Source: Allosediminivita pacifica
GTDB lineage: Bacteria > Pseudomonadota > Alphaproteobacteria > Rhodobacterales > Rhodobacteraceae
Assembly: GCF_003054175.1 (NCBI RefSeq)
Contig: NZ_QBKN01000001.1
Coordinates: forward strand, 124,001 to 188,000
Direction of reading: 5' to 3'
Length of the DNA: 64,000 bases
Below, in pieces: positions 36,774 to 47,824 of the stretch (the stretch's first letter is position 1; each line of letters opens with the position of its first letter). Below the pieces are notes generated by a model. It did no database searches. It was not told the origin of the DNA and saw nothing but the letters and a program-made list of their open reading frames with translations. The position numbers and the translations under genes are program-made.

Positions 36774-37859
36774 TCATGCCGTCTCTCCCGTGCCGATGCG
36801 GATGCGGAAGTTGGTGAAGACGTCGGTCGCCAGCAGGAAGAAGAGCAGCATCCCCTGGAACAGCTGGATCGACGCGCCGGGCAGGTTGAGCATGAGCTGG
36901 GCGAGTTCGCCGCCGATATAGGTCAGCGCCATGAGCAGGCCCGCCAGCAGGATGCCCACCGGGTGCAGCCGGCCGAGGAAGGCCACGATGATGGCGGTGA
37001 AGCCGTAGCCCGAGTTGAAGTCGATGCTGATCTGGCCCGCCGGTCCCGAGACCTCGAAGAAGCCCGCGAGGCCCGCCAGCGCGCCCGAGATGCCGAGGCA
37101 GAGCAGGATGATCCGCGCCGGGATCACGCCCGAGAAGCGCGCCGCGCGCGGCGCCTCGCCGGTCAGGCGGATGTTGAAGCCCTGGATGTGGCGCGTCAGA
37201 AGCACGTAGGCGCCGATCACCGCGATGAAGGCGAAGACCACGCCCCAGTGCATGCCGGTGTCGGGGATGAGCTCGAGGTTGGCCGCCGCGTCCCACTGGC
37301 GCAGGTTGCGCGAGCCCGGGAAGCCGCGGCCCTCGGGGTTGCGCAAGAGGCCCGAGGAAACCGAGGCGAGGATGTTCTCGGCCACGTAGACCAGCATGAG
37401 CGAGACGAGGATCTCGTTCGTGCCGAAGCGGGTTTTCAGCACCGCCGGGATCATCGCCCAGGCCCAGCCCCCGAGCGCGCCCGCGACGATCATCAGCGGG
37501 AAGATCAGGACGCTTTCCGAGGGATAGAAGGCGAGGCCCGCGCCGGCGCCGCAGATGGCGCCCATGATGTACTGGCCCTCGGCCCCGATGTTCCATATCC
37601 CGGCCCGGAAGCCGATCGAGAGGCCGATGGCGATGAGGATCAGCGGACCGGCCTTGACCAGCAGCTGCGGCCGGGTGAAGCCCGCGAACTGCGGGTTGAA
37701 GAGCGGGTCCCAGAAGATCGTGCGGATCGCGCCCACCGGATCGGCCCCGAGGAAGGCGAAGAGGATACCGCCCACGACCATTGTGAGCAGAACGGCAAGG
37801 ACGGGCGTGACCGCCGTCCAGAGCTTCGAGGGTTCGGGGCGTCGTTCCAGCCGGATCAT
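36774..37859 (-). CDS. BMP-type ABC transporter permease (first permease)
   Basis: A 361-residue permease of the YufP/NupP type with about nine or ten membrane helices. Motifs include GLSIGFRAGIWNIGAEGQYIMGA (family signature) and FGTNEILVSLMLVYVAENI. The start at 37859 (MIRLERRPEPSK) is preferred; the frame is open upstream but passes into repeat E copy 4. It partners with the permease at 35744 in the purine importer. Confidence 0.93.
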   Translation of the reverse strand: MIRLERRPEPSKLWTAVTPVLAVLLTMVVGGILFAFLGADPVGAIRTIFWDPLFNPQFAGFTRPQLLVKAGPLILIAIGLSIGFRAGIWNIGAEGQYIMGAICGAGAGLAFYPSESVLIFPLMIVAGALGGWAWAMIPAVLKTRFGTNEILVSLMLVYVAENILASVSSGLLRNPEGRGFPGSRNLRQWDAAANLELIPDTGMHWGVVFAFIAVIGAYVLLTRHIQGFNIRLTGEAPRAARFSGVIPARIILLCLGISGALAGLAGFFEVSGPAGQISIDFNSGYGFTAIIVAFLGRLHPVGILLAGLLMALTYIGGELAQLMLNLPGASIQLFQGMLLFFLLATDVFTNFRIRIGTGETA

Positions 37860-37884
37860 GGCGTGGCCCCGGTGGTGCGTGAGA

Positions 37885-37941
37885 GGGGGCTCTGCCCCCG
37901 TCCCTGCGGGACTCCCCCGGAATATTTGAACCAAGAAGAAG
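37885..37941 (+). repeat. Family E palindromic repeat, copy 4 (between ATPase and permease genes)
   Basis: GGGGGCTCTGCCCCC hairpin, GTCCCTGCGGGAC palindrome, TCCCCCGGAATATTTGAACC and AAGAAGAAG. The tail of the element lies nine bases before the stop codon of the ATPase gene. Confidence 0.87.
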
Positions 37942-37949
37942 CGGGGGCG

Positions 37950-39470
<1,521 letters not shown>

Positions 39471-40364
39471 GCGGTTCTGTCCCTGTTTTGGACATTGAGT
39501 AGCTGGGCCGAAACGCCGATGGCAATGGCCTGCGGATCTTTGCCGAGCGCTTTGTGCCCAATCGGACAGCAGATGCGCGCGATCTGCGCATCGCCATGAC
39601 CCAACGTCGCCAGCCGTTTTCGGAAGCGCGCCCACTTCGTATCCGACCCGATCAGCCCGCAGAAGGCAAAGCCTTGGCTCAGTGCCGCGTGGCAAAGCTG
39701 CAGGTCAAGCTCGTGGCTGTAGGTCAGGATCAAGTGTTCCGCGTCTTGCGGGGCATGGGCCATCAGCCGCGCGGGATCGGCGGCGGGCACCACGGTGACG
39801 CCGTCGGGCACTGCCTCGGGAAAGCGGTCGGGCGCGGTGTCGACCCAGGTGATCGCGATCTCGGGCAGGGGGGACAGCACCGAGACCAGCGCCCGGCCCA
39901 CGTGCCCCGCGCCCCAGATCCAGAGCGGCCTGGAGGGGCGCGCCACCGGCTCCACCATCCAGTTGTCCACCAGTTGCGGGGCAGGGGCCTCGCCCCGGGC
40001 GCGCGCGCCGTCGAGCAGGCGCTTCACCGAAAGCGGCATCTCGCCCGGGCCGCGCGCGATCACCTCGTGGCCTTCCAGCGCTGCCACTGTGTCTGTGTCA
40101 AAGACCTCGGTCAGCAGCGTCACCGCCCCGCCGCAGCACTGGCCCAGTTCCGGTCCCAGCGGGTGCCGCGTCAGGCCGGGCGCCGACAGGGCCCGTTCCG
40201 CCGCGCGATACTCCAGAACGCCGCCGCCGATGGTGCCGCTCTGCCCGCCCTCCCACACAAGCATCGCCGCGCCCACCTCGCGCGGGGCCGAGCCGGCGAC
40301 CGCGGCCACGACCACCCGGGCGGCGCGGCCATGCGCGGCGACGGCAGCGCGCAGGGCGGCAAGG

Positions 40365-42803
40365 TCAAACCCCATCGCGCAGCTTCCGCACCGCCGCCAG
40401 CACCCGTTCCGGCGTGGCCGGCGCATCGAGCGAGGGATAGCCCGTGCCGCAGGCGGCCACCGCGTCCGACAACGCCATCAGCACCGAGATCCCCAGCATG
40501 AAGGGCGGCTCGCCCACCGCCTTGGAGCGATAGATCGTCTCCTCGATGTTGCGCCCGTCCCAGAGCTCCACCTCGAAGACGTCGGGCCGGTCCGAACAGG
40601 CCGGGATCTTGTAGGTCGAGGGCGCATGCGTGCGCAGCCGCCCGGTCTCGTCCCAGACCAGCTCCTCGGAGGTCAGCCACCCCGCACCCTGCACGAAGCC
40701 ACCCTCCACCTGGCCGCGGTCGATCGCCGGGTTCAGCGAGCTGCCGCAGTCATGCAGGATATGCGTCGCCAGCGTCCGGTGCTCGCCGGTCAGCGTGTCG
40801 ACGACCACCTCGGAACATGCCGCGCCGTAGGCGAAATAGAAGAACGGCCGCCCCTGGCCCTTCAACCGGTCCCAGTTCAGCTTAGGCACCTTGTAGAAGC
40901 CCGTGGCCGACAGGCTCACCCGCCCCATGTAGCAAAGCTGTGCGGCCTCGGCGAAGGGGATGCGCTCCCCGCCGACCTTCACCATGCCCTCCTCGAAGCG
41001 CACGTCGCGCGGGTTGTCCTGGTGCAGCTTGGCCAGGTGCTCGGCCATCCGCTCGCGGATCTCGTCGCAGGCGGCCTTTACCGCCATGCCGTTCAGGTCC
41101 GACCCCGAGGACGCCGCCGTGGCCGACGTGTTGGGCACCTTGCCGGTGTCGGTCGCGGTGATCTTCACGCTCTCCAGCGGCACGCCGAAGGATGTCGCCG
41201 CCACCTGCGCCACCTTCTGGAACAGGCCCTGTCCCATCTCGGTGCCGCCGTGGTTCATCGAGATCGAGCCGTCCTGGTAGACATGCACCAGCGCGCCCGC
41301 CTGGTTGAGATGCGTCAGCGTGAACGAGATCCCGAACTTCACCGGCGTCAGCGCCAGCCCGCGCTTCAGCACCGGGTTCTCGGCATTCCAGGCCGCCACC
41401 GCCCGCCGCCGCTCGGCGTAGTTGCAGCTCTCGGCCAGGCGCTCGGTCATCTCGTGCAGGATGAAATCCTCGACCGGCTGGCCGTAATGCGTGGTCTGCA
41501 CGCCCTCGGGCACAGTGGGCGCGGGGCTGCTGTCGGGCGTCACGTCCTGCGCCCCGCGCGAGGTTAGATCCTCGTCCGGATGCGCCTCCAGTTCCTTCTT
41601 CTTGGCCAAAATATCCCGGGGGGAGTCCGCCGCAGGCGGGCGGGGGGCAGCGCCCCCCTTCGTGGGCGCATAGTAGTTGAGCCGCCGGACCTCGAGCGGA
41701 TCGCGCCCCAGGGTATGGGCCACGTGGTCCAGCACCCGCTCGATGCCGAGCATCCCCTGCGGGCCGCCGAAACCGCGAAAGGCGGTGGCGCTCTGGGTGT
41801 TGGTCTTCAGCCGGTGGCTCTCCACCCGCATGGCAGGGATGTAATAGGCGTTGTCGGCGTGCAGCATGGCCCGGTCGGCTACCGGCAGCGACAGATCCTG
41901 CGCCCAGCCGCAGCGCGTGAACTGCTCAAACTCCACGCCCAGCAGCCGACCCTCATCGTCGAAGCCCGCGCAGTAGTCGATCCGGAAATCGTGGCGCTTG
42001 CCGGTGATGGTCATGTCGTCGTCGCGGTCGTAGCGCATCTTCACCGGCCGCCCGGTGGCCTGCGCCACCACGGCGCAGGCGATGGCCAGCGCGTTGCCCT
42101 GGCTCTCCTTGCCGCCGAAGCCGCCGCCCATGCGCCGCGTCTCGACGCGCACGGCATGCATCGGCACCCCCAGCGCGTCGGCCACCTTGTGCTGGATCTC
42201 GCTGGGGTGCTGGGTGGAACTGTGCACCACCATGTCGCCGCCCTCCTGCGGGAAGGCCAGCGCCGCCTGTCCCTCAAGGTAGAAATGCTCCTGCCCGCCC
42301 ATCTCGATGCGGCCCTCGATCCGGTGCGGGGCCGCGTCGATGGCCTCGCCCGCGTCGCCACGCTTCCAGATCCGGGGGCCTTCCTCGAAGCGGCTCTCGG
42401 CCGCCATGGCCTCGTCCACGGTCAGGATGGCGTCGCGCTTCTGCACCTCCATCTTCACCGCCCGCACCGCGTGGCGCGCCGCATGATGCGAGGTCGCGGC
42501 CACCAGAAAGACCGGCTGGCCGAGGTAGCGGATCGTGTTGCCCGCCAGCAGCGGCTCGTCGTGGTTCGAGGGCGAACAGTCGCAGGGCCCGGGCAGGTCC
42601 TTCGCCCGCCAGACGCCTACCACGCCGGGATAGTCGCGCACCGGGTCGAAGTCGATCGACGTGATCCGCCCCGCCGCAACCGTCGACAGCCCGAAGGCCA
42701 GGTGCAGGCAGTCGGCGGGCACCGGCATGTCGTCCACGTAGCGCGCCGCGCCCGTGACGTGCAGTTTCGCCGCGTCGTGCGGCAGGGGCTTGGCCACGCT
42801 CAT
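40365..42803 (-). CDS. xdhB: Xanthine dehydrogenase large (molybdenum) subunit XdhB, with in-frame repeat insertion
   Basis: Molybdenum-cofactor subunit that oxidises hypoxanthine and xanthine to urate; 812 residues, about 35 more than the Rhodobacter capsulatus subunit (777). Typical sequences: GGQEHFYLEGQAALAFP, RMGGGFGGKESQGN, TAFRGFGGPQGM and GTEMGQGLFQKVAQVAA. Between NYYAP and HYGQPVEDF there is an extra, low-complexity linker (residues about 380-437). Its first 21 codons (382-403) are a family E palindrome read through in frame (GGAAPRPPAADSPRDILAKKK). The insertion lies in a variable surface region, so activity may be kept. The ATG overlaps the xdhA stop by four bases. Confidence 0.95.
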   Translation of the reverse strand: MSVAKPLPHDAAKLHVTGAARYVDDMPVPADCLHLAFGLSTVAAGRITSIDFDPVRDYPGVVGVWRAKDLPGPCDCSPSNHDEPLLAGNTIRYLGQPVFLVAATSHHAARHAVRAVKMEVQKRDAILTVDEAMAAESRFEEGPRIWKRGDAGEAIDAAPHRIEGRIEMGGQEHFYLEGQAALAFPQEGGDMVVHSSTQHPSEIQHKVADALGVPMHAVRVETRRMGGGFGGKESQGNALAIACAVVAQATGRPVKMRYDRDDDMTITGKRHDFRIDYCAGFDDEGRLLGVEFEQFTRCGWAQDLSLPVADRAMLHADNAYYIPAMRVESHRLKTNTQSATAFRGFGGPQGMLGIERVLDHVAHTLGRDPLEVRRLNYYAPTKGGAAPRPPAADSPRDILAKKKELEAHPDEDLTSRGAQDVTPDSSPAPTVPEGVQTTHYGQPVEDFILHEMTERLAESCNYAERRRAVAAWNAENPVLKRGLALTPVKFGISFTLTHLNQAGALVHVYQDGSISMNHGGTEMGQGLFQKVAQVAATSFGVPLESVKITATDTGKVPNTSATAASSGSDLNGMAVKAACDEIRERMAEHLAKLHQDNPRDVRFEEGMVKVGGERIPFAEAAQLCYMGRVSLSATGFYKVPKLNWDRLKGQGRPFFYFAYGAACSEVVVDTLTGEHRTLATHILHDCGSSLNPAIDRGQVEGGFVQGAGWLTSEELVWDETGRLRTHAPSTYKIPACSDRPDVFEVELWDGRNIEETIYRSKAVGEPPFMLGISVLMALSDAVAACGTGYPSLDAPATPERVLAAVRKLRDGV
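41595..41658 (-). repeat. Family E palindromic repeat, copy 5 (inside xdhB coding sequence)
   Basis: On the minus strand it reads GGGGGGCGCTGCCCCCC, CCGCCTGCGGCGG, ACTCCCCCCGGGATATTTTGG, CCAAGAAGAAG: the same order of parts as copies 1-4. Its length and phase keep xdhB open. Confidence 0.9.
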
Positions 42804-44161
42804 GGCATCACCTCCAGCACGTTCGACGGTGCGCCGAGGTCCTCGAGCAGGTAGCGCGACAGCATGTTGCGCGCGGCATCCAGCCGGTATTCGGCGCTGG
42901 CGCGCATGTCCGAAAGCGGCGCGAAGTCCTTTTCCCAGGCATCCCAGGCGCCCATGACTGTCTCGTCGGTCCAGGGCTTTCCGGTGATGGCGCGCTCGAC
43001 CGCCGTGGCCCGCTTGGGCACCGCCGCCATGCCGCCGAAGGCGATGCGCGCCTCGCTGACGCGGCCCTCCTCAACGCGGATCCGGAAGGCGCCGCAGACG
43101 GCCGAGATGTCCTGGTCGAAGCGTTTCGACAGCTTGTAGACCTTCAGCCGGTCCGCCTGCGCCGGGATCGTCACCGCCTCGACGAATTCGCCGGGCTGCC
43201 GGTCCTGCTTGCCGTAGTCGATGAAGAACTCCCCGATGGGCATCTCGCGCCGTGCATCGCCCTTGCGCAGGTGCAGCGTGGCGTCGAGCGCGATCAGCGC
43301 GGGCGGGTTGTCCCCGATGGGCGATCCATTGGCGATGTTGCCGCCGATGGTGGCCGCGTTGCGAACCTGTGCCGATCCGTAGCGCCGGATCATGCCCGCG
43401 TAGCTCGGAAAGCGGGTCTTTACCGCCTCCATCACCCGGTCCATGGTCACGCCCGCGCCGATGCGCAGGCCGAGCGCCGTTTCCTCGATCTCCTGCAGGT
43501 CCTTGCAGCGGTTGAGGAAGATGAGATCCGGCAGCTCCTTCATGAGCTTCGTCACCCAAAGCCCCACGTCCGTCGCGCCCGCCACCAGCGTGGCCTCGGG
43601 CCGCGCCTCGTAAAGCTCGGCCAGCGCGTCTGCGCTTTCGGGCGCGTGCTGGGGATCGGCGATCAGCCCCTCGGGCAGCTCGCGCATCCAGTCGGGCACA
43701 GGCTGATCCGCCGCCGCCTCGGCCGCGCGCACGATGGGCGCGTAGCCGGTGCACCGGCAGAGGTTGCCTGCCAGCGCGTCGTCGTGCCCGGTGTCGCCGT
43801 TCAGATGCGCCACCGCCATCGAGACCACGAAGCCCGGCGTGCAGAACCCGCATTGCGATCCGTGGTGGTCGATCATCGCCTGCTGCACCGGGTGCAGCTC
43901 GCCCTTCGGGCCGGCGATCCCCTCGACGGTGCGCACCGCCTTGCCCTGAAGCTGCGGCATGAACAGGATGCAGGCGTTCAGCGCCCGCGCGCCACGGTCG
44001 TCGGTGACCATGACCGTACAGGCCCCGCAGTCGCCTTCGTTGCAGCCTTCCTTGGTGCCGCGCAGCCCGCGCTCTTCGCGCAGCCAGTCAAGCAGCGTGC
44101 GCGTGGGCTCCACGCCTCGAAGCGTGACACTCTCTCCGTTGAGAAGAAAGTCGATATCCAT
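42800..44161 (-). CDS. xdhA: Xanthine dehydrogenase small (FeS/FAD) subunit XdhA
   Basis: Carries two [2Fe-2S] clusters and FAD and passes electrons to NAD; 453 residues. The first cluster motif is CNEGDCGACTV. The second cluster uses GSQCGFCTPGFV and LCRCTGYAPI. The FAD-binding domain (about 185-450) shows VAGATDVGLWVTK and NAATIGGNIANGSPIGD. First gene of the predicted operon xdhA-xdhB-xdhC-ATPase-permease-permease-BMP. A 748-base gap lies upstream. Confidence 0.95.
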   Translation of the reverse strand: MDIDFLLNGESVTLRGVEPTRTLLDWLREERGLRGTKEGCNEGDCGACTVMVTDDRGARALNACILFMPQLQGKAVRTVEGIAGPKGELHPVQQAMIDHHGSQCGFCTPGFVVSMAVAHLNGDTGHDDALAGNLCRCTGYAPIVRAAEAAADQPVPDWMRELPEGLIADPQHAPESADALAELYEARPEATLVAGATDVGLWVTKLMKELPDLIFLNRCKDLQEIEETALGLRIGAGVTMDRVMEAVKTRFPSYAGMIRRYGSAQVRNAATIGGNIANGSPIGDNPPALIALDATLHLRKGDARREMPIGEFFIDYGKQDRQPGEFVEAVTIPAQADRLKVYKLSKRFDQDISAVCGAFRIRVEEGRVSEARIAFGGMAAVPKRATAVERAITGKPWTDETVMGAWDAWEKDFAPLSDMRASAEYRLDAARNMLSRYLLEDLGAPSNVLEVMP

Positions 44162-44520
44162 GTGGTCTGACCTGCCGCTTTACTTCATTCCCGGGGTCGC
44201 CCCCGACACACCTTCGAGGCGGCGTAAAAGGTGCGCCCATGTTCCGGTCCGGAGCGCAGGCTAGGGGGCGCGGACCCTGCTAGGCAAGTCAAAACTGTCA
44301 GGGTGAGCCGCTGACCGCGCGTGCCTGCCCGCTCGGGGGCCGACAGGGACGCGCGCTCGAAAGGAAGCGGCAGCGGCAGGGGCCATCAGGCTCAGCTGGC
44401 GGTCACGCCCTGAAACAGGACAACCGGCCCAAGCATTTCAGGCCGGAAACCGGATGTTCGATGCAGAGAGCACGAAAGTAGCCGCGCGGACTTTGCTACC
44501 CTTCGAGCCATGCCCTGGCA
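44162..44520. other. Non-coding region upstream of xdhA
   Basis: About 360 bases that should hold the xdhA promoter. I see no believable gene. Open frames that start near 44454 and run into the repeat are out of keeping with neighbours. No recognisable riboswitch or operator was found. Confidence 0.4.
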
Positions 44521-44690
44521 GGCCCGGAACAAGGGGCTTAAGCCCCGCCGGGCCAGCGCCGGACCGTCGCCGCGGTCTGGCGCTTTGGCAATTGCAGGGA
44601 ACCACTCAGAGGCCATCCGTGCGTGGCAGGCATAAAGCGCCTACCTCAGAGGTCGCAGCGCCAAACCACGGTCCGGCTTTGTCCCGGCTC
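44521..44690. repeat. Family R inverted-end repeat, copy 1
   Basis: Begins GGCCCGGAACAAGGGGCTTA, has GCGCCGGACCGTCGCCGCGG and TCTGGCGCTTTGGCAATTGC, continues to GGCAGGCATAAAGCGC, and ends with CAGCGCCAAACCACGGTCCG and TCCCGGCTC. The two ends are imperfect inverted repeats, less well matched than in copies 2 and 3. Confidence 0.82.
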
Positions 44691-44850
44691 GGTTGCACGA
44701 GCGTCAAGGGAGAGATGGCCTCGCAGCCGACCTTCGTCGTGCTCCGGGCAAACGACCGCGTGCATTCACCGAATCCGACCCGGGGCAGGGACCCCAGCCG
44801 AAAGTCGGTTCCCTCACACCCGAAAAAGCAAAAACCACACCCCGGACACG
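44691..44850. other. Non-coding region between repeat R1 and the rpmJ terminator
   Basis: About 160 bases with no gene, RNA or clear repeat visible. Confidence 0.4.
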
Positions 44851-44851
44851 C

Positions 44852-44875
44852 AAAAGGCCATCCGAACGGATGGCC
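44852..44875 (-). terminator. Terminator of rpmJ
   Basis: Stem GGCCATCC/GGATGGCC, followed on the minus strand by TTTTG, 34 bases after the rpmJ stop. Confidence 0.88.
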
Positions 44876-44909
44876 CTCTACGATACGTGCCTGCGGGAAA
44901 CCCGAGGTA

Positions 44910-45035
44910 TCAGCCCTGGCGGGCCTTGAATCGCCGCTGCGTCTTGTTGATCACGTAGACGCGGCCCTTGCGGCGCACAACGCGGCAGTCGCGGTGGCGC
45001 TTCTTGAGCGAGCGGAGCGAGTTGGCAACCTTCAT
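44910..45035 (-). CDS. rpmJ: 50S ribosomal protein L36
   Basis: A 41-residue very basic protein of the large ribosomal subunit. [20 protein letters not shown] and the end [17 protein letters not shown] are typical. It has one Cys only, so it is the zinc-free (C-minus, YkgO-like) form with the extra C-terminal KARQG. GGGGAGAG precedes the ATG. The frame is open upstream over the tRNA, but that is not coding. Confidence 0.95.
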   Translation of the reverse strand: MKVANSLRSLKKRHRDCRVVRRKGRVYVINKTQRRFKARQG

Positions 45036-45118
45036 AGCTGCTCTCCCCTTTCGTCGCGGCGCGCGAGCGCCTTCATTGCGTTCTGTCCCGCGCGGCAAGC
45101 CGCCGGGACGGTGAATTC

Positions 45119-45193
45119 TGGTGGGCGGTACTGGGATTGAACCAGTGACCCCTTCGATGTCAACGAAGTGCTCTACCGCTGAGCTAACCGCCC
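45119..45193 (-). tRNA. tRNA-Val (anticodon GAC)
   Basis: On the minus strand the sequence folds as a complete cloverleaf: acceptor GGGCGGT/ACCGCCC, D arm with AGCTCAGCGGTAGAGC, anticodon stem CTTCG/CGAAG around loop TTGACAT (anticodon GAC), and T arm with GGTTCAATCC. The 3' CCA is encoded at 45119-45121. Confidence 0.96.
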
Positions 45194-45347
45194 TATCGCT
45201 GCGCAACCCTGCCTTGCCCCGGATGATCCGAGGCGCGGAGAACCGCGCCGGTGCGGGGTCTATAATGAGAGTCGCGAGGGGGATCAAGGGCTTTTGAGAC
45301 CGGAAATTTTCGCGCTATCTTGTCCGCCAGCAACGGAGCGCCGCATC

Positions 45348-46208
45348 GTGCCCATAGAGCCTTTTCACCTTGAAAGTCCGGGTCTGCGGACCTCTTCGGT
45401 TGTCTTCGCGTCACCCCATTCCGGGCGCGATTATCCCTGGTCCTTCCTGCGGCACACCGTGCTCGACGAGCACGCGATCCGCTCCTCGGAGGACGCCTAT
45501 GTCGACCGCCTGTTCGACTGCGCCCCCGCCTGCGGCGCGCCCCTGCTGCACGCCGGGGCGCCGCGCGCCTACGTGGACCTCAACCGCGCCGCCGACGAAT
45601 TCGACCCCGCGCTGATCGAGGGCGTGCGCCGCTCGGGGCACAACCCGCGCGTGGCCAGCGGTCTGGGCGTCGTGCCGCGCGTGGTGGCCAACGGTCGCGC
45701 CATCTATCGCGGCAAGATCCCCCGGATCGAGGCCGAGCGCCGCGTCGCCGGTATCTGGCGTCCCTACCATGACAAGCTGAAGTCCCTGATGACCGAGGGG
45801 CACATGCTCTTTGGCGAGGCGATTCTCGTCGATTGCCATTCCATGCCGCACGAGGCCGTGGAGGGCGTCGCCCGCTCCGGCCAGCCGCGCCCCGAGATCG
45901 TCATCGGCGACCGTTTCGGCGCCTCCGCCGCGCCCGAAATTGTCGAGCGGATCGAGGCCGCCTTCGCCGGCGCCGGACTGGTCGTGGCACGCAACGCGCC
46001 CTTCGCCGGGGCCTATGTCACGCAGGCTTATGGCCGTCCGCAGCGCGGACATCACGCGGTGCAGGTCGAGATCGACCGCGCCATTTACATGGACGAACGC
46101 ACGATTCGCCCCAACGCCAACTTCCAGGCCTTCCGCCGCCTTCTGCGCGGCGTCGTGGGCGAGATCGCCGAGATCGGCCGCAGCGCGCAGCCCCTGGCCG
46201 CCGAGTAG
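45348..46208 (+). CDS. N-formylglutamate amidohydrolase
   Basis: Hydrolyses N-formylglutamate (last step of one histidine-degradation route) or a similar N-acyl amino acid; 286 residues. Motifs: SSVVFASPHSGRDYP, RAYVDLNRAADEFDP, VDCHSMPHEA, GDRFGASAAPEIV and the HHAVQVEIDRAIYMDE segment, all typical. GTG at 45348 with GGAG upstream is preferred over TTG at 45294. No other hut gene is present, so the physiological role is open. The next gene starts three bases after its stop. Confidence 0.9.
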   Translation: MPIEPFHLESPGLRTSSVVFASPHSGRDYPWSFLRHTVLDEHAIRSSEDAYVDRLFDCAPACGAPLLHAGAPRAYVDLNRAADEFDPALIEGVRRSGHNPRVASGLGVVPRVVANGRAIYRGKIPRIEAERRVAGIWRPYHDKLKSLMTEGHMLFGEAILVDCHSMPHEAVEGVARSGQPRPEIVIGDRFGASAAPEIVERIEAAFAGAGLVVARNAPFAGAYVTQAYGRPQRGHHAVQVEIDRAIYMDERTIRPNANFQAFRRLLRGVVGEIAEIGRSAQPLAAE

Positions 46209-46211
46209 GGA

Positions 46212-46832
46212 ATGCCCCCCGTGACACTGCTCCAGCGCATGACCCTTTCCATCCTGGTGCTCTACCTGCTCGCCTTCTTCGTGGGCTCTGCGCTTGCGGC
46301 GCGCGCGGCTGGCCGTCCCGTGTGGCTGTTCGGATCGGCGCGCGGCGCCGACCGCCTCGCGGCCATGGGCTTCCGGGCAAGCTTCGCGCTGGCACTGTTT
46401 GGCCCGGTGTTGTCCGCCCTCCTTCCCACCCTCGACCCGCTGTGGCGGAACAGCCCGGACTGGCTCGCCGTGCCGGGGCACCTCGTGGCCGTCGCGGGGG
46501 CCATGCTGGCCTTCGCGGCGCAGATGGCCATGGGGGCCTCGTGGCGGGTCGGGGTGCGGTCCGATGCGGTCGGGGATCTCGTGACGGGCGGTCTCTACAC
46601 GCTGTCACGCAATCCGACCTTCCTTGGCCAGGCCCTGCTTCTGTTTGGCGTGGTCATCGCATTGCCGAGCTTCGCGGGGCTCGCCGCCGCCGTGCTTTTC
46701 GTGGTGTCAGCCGAAACGCAGATCCGCTCGGAAGAGGCCGTGCTGCGAAAGACCCACGGCGCGGCCTTCGCGAATTTCACTGGGAGGGTCCCGCGCTGGA
46801 TCGGCTGGCCGCGCGGGGCAGGGCGGCCCTAG
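46212..46832 (+). CDS. ICMT/PEMT-like membrane methyltransferase
   Basis: A 206-residue integral membrane protein with four to five hydrophobic segments. The C-terminal half has the SAM-binding signature [19 protein letters not shown] and the [22 protein letters not shown] ending of the isoprenylcysteine methyltransferase/PEMT superfamily. Substrate unknown. Its stop overlaps the stop of convergent lpxK by four bases. Second ICMT-like gene in the window. Confidence 0.82.
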   Translation: MPPVTLLQRMTLSILVLYLLAFFVGSALAARAAGRPVWLFGSARGADRLAAMGFRASFALALFGPVLSALLPTLDPLWRNSPDWLAVPGHLVAVAGAMLAFAAQMAMGASWRVGVRSDAVGDLVTGGLYTLSRNPTFLGQALLLFGVVIALPSFAGLAAAVLFVVSAETQIRSEEAVLRKTHGAAFANFTGRVPRWIGWPRGAGRP

Positions 46833-47824
46833 CCGTTCAGCACCCGGTCCAGCGCCGCATCCAGCGGCGCCGGGTCGCCCCATTGCAGCCGCACCGGCAG
46901 CGTCAGCACCCGCCGCCGCATCTCGGGCGGCAGGCGCACGGCGTCCTTCTCGGTGCAGACAAGCTGCGCGCCCACCGAAGCCGCCTCGCGTTCGAGCCGG
47001 GTCAGCATTGCATCGCCCAGCGGCTGGTGATCGTCGAGTGACCGTGTCGCCTTCAGATCCGCCCCGAGCCCCTTGAGCGTGGCAAAGAACTTGCCCGGAT
47101 GGCCGATGCCGGCAAAGGCAAAGGCCGGCAGGCCGGTCCAGTCCATGCCGGTCTGCAACGGCGCGAGCTCGGCCGTCAGGTGCGGTACCGGGATGCGATC
47201 CCCCCAGCTTTCGCCAAAGCGTGCCTGTGCCTGCGGCCCGCCGATCGACAGCAGCAGGTCCGCGCGCGCAAGCCCGGTGTCCACCGGCTCGCGCAGCGGC
47301 CCGGCGGGCAGGCACATGCCGTTCCCGAACCCGTAGGCTGCATCCACCACGACCAGCGACAGCGACCGCGCCACCGACGGGTTCTGGAACCCGTCGTCCA
47401 TGACGATCACCTGCGCGCCCGCCGCCTCGGCCGCCCGGGCGCCCGCCGCGCGGTCCCGCGCCACCCAGGTGGGGGCAAAGGCCGCGCAGAGCAGCGGCTC
47501 GTCGCCCACCTCCTCGGCGCGGTGGGTCCGTTCGTTCACCTGCAAGGGCCCCGCCTCGCTGCCGCCGTAGCCGCGCGACAGGACATGCACCGCCAGCCCG
47601 CGCGCCATCAGGTGCTGCACCAGCGCGATCACCGTCGGCGTCTTGCCCGTGCCCCCGGCATTCAGGTTGCCCACGCAGATCACCGGCACGCCCGGCACCA
47701 CCTCGGGTGGGCGCCCCACGCGCCGCGCCGTGGCCTGCGCCGTCAGCCGCCCCAGCGGCGAAAGCAGCCGCGCCCGCAGGTCGGGCCTTTCGGGCGGCGG
47801 TCCCCAGAACCCGGGTGCGCGCAT
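46829..47824 (-). CDS. lpxK: Tetraacyldisaccharide 4'-kinase
   Basis: Phosphorylates the 4' position of the lipid A precursor at the inner membrane; 331 residues. Walker [15 protein letters not shown] is at about 52-65, followed by [14 protein letters not shown], the expected LpxK motif, and [16 protein letters not shown] overlaps the waaA stop by one base (TGATG). Sixth step of lipid A synthesis, in keeping with its neighbours. Confidence 0.95.
   Translation of the reverse strand: MRAPGFWGPPPERPDLRARLLSPLGRLTAQATARRVGRPPEVVPGVPVICVGNLNAGGTGKTPTVIALVQHLMARGLAVHVLSRGYGGSEAGPLQVNERTHRAEEVGDEPLLCAAFAPTWVARDRAAGARAAEAAGAQVIVMDDGFQNPSVARSLSLVVVDAAYGFGNGMCLPAGPLREPVDTGLARADLLLSIGGPQAQARFGESWGDRIPVPHLTAELAPLQTGMDWTGLPAFAFAGIGHPGKFFATLKGLGADLKATRSLDDHQPLGDAMLTRLEREAASVGAQLVCTEKDAVRLPPEMRRRVLTLPVRLQWGDPAPLDAALDRVLNG

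Noticed and set aside
44392-44616. Minus-strand frames in repeat R with shared KAPDRxDGPALARR peptide (also near 51655 and 53698)
   Set aside because: The peptide is conserved only because the DNA repeat is; starts and ends differ in every copy and no ribosome-binding site is seen.
44454-45140. 228-codon plus-strand frame over repeat R1, rpmJ and part of tRNA-Val
   Set aside because: It runs antisense through a ribosomal protein gene and into a tRNA and shows no domain.
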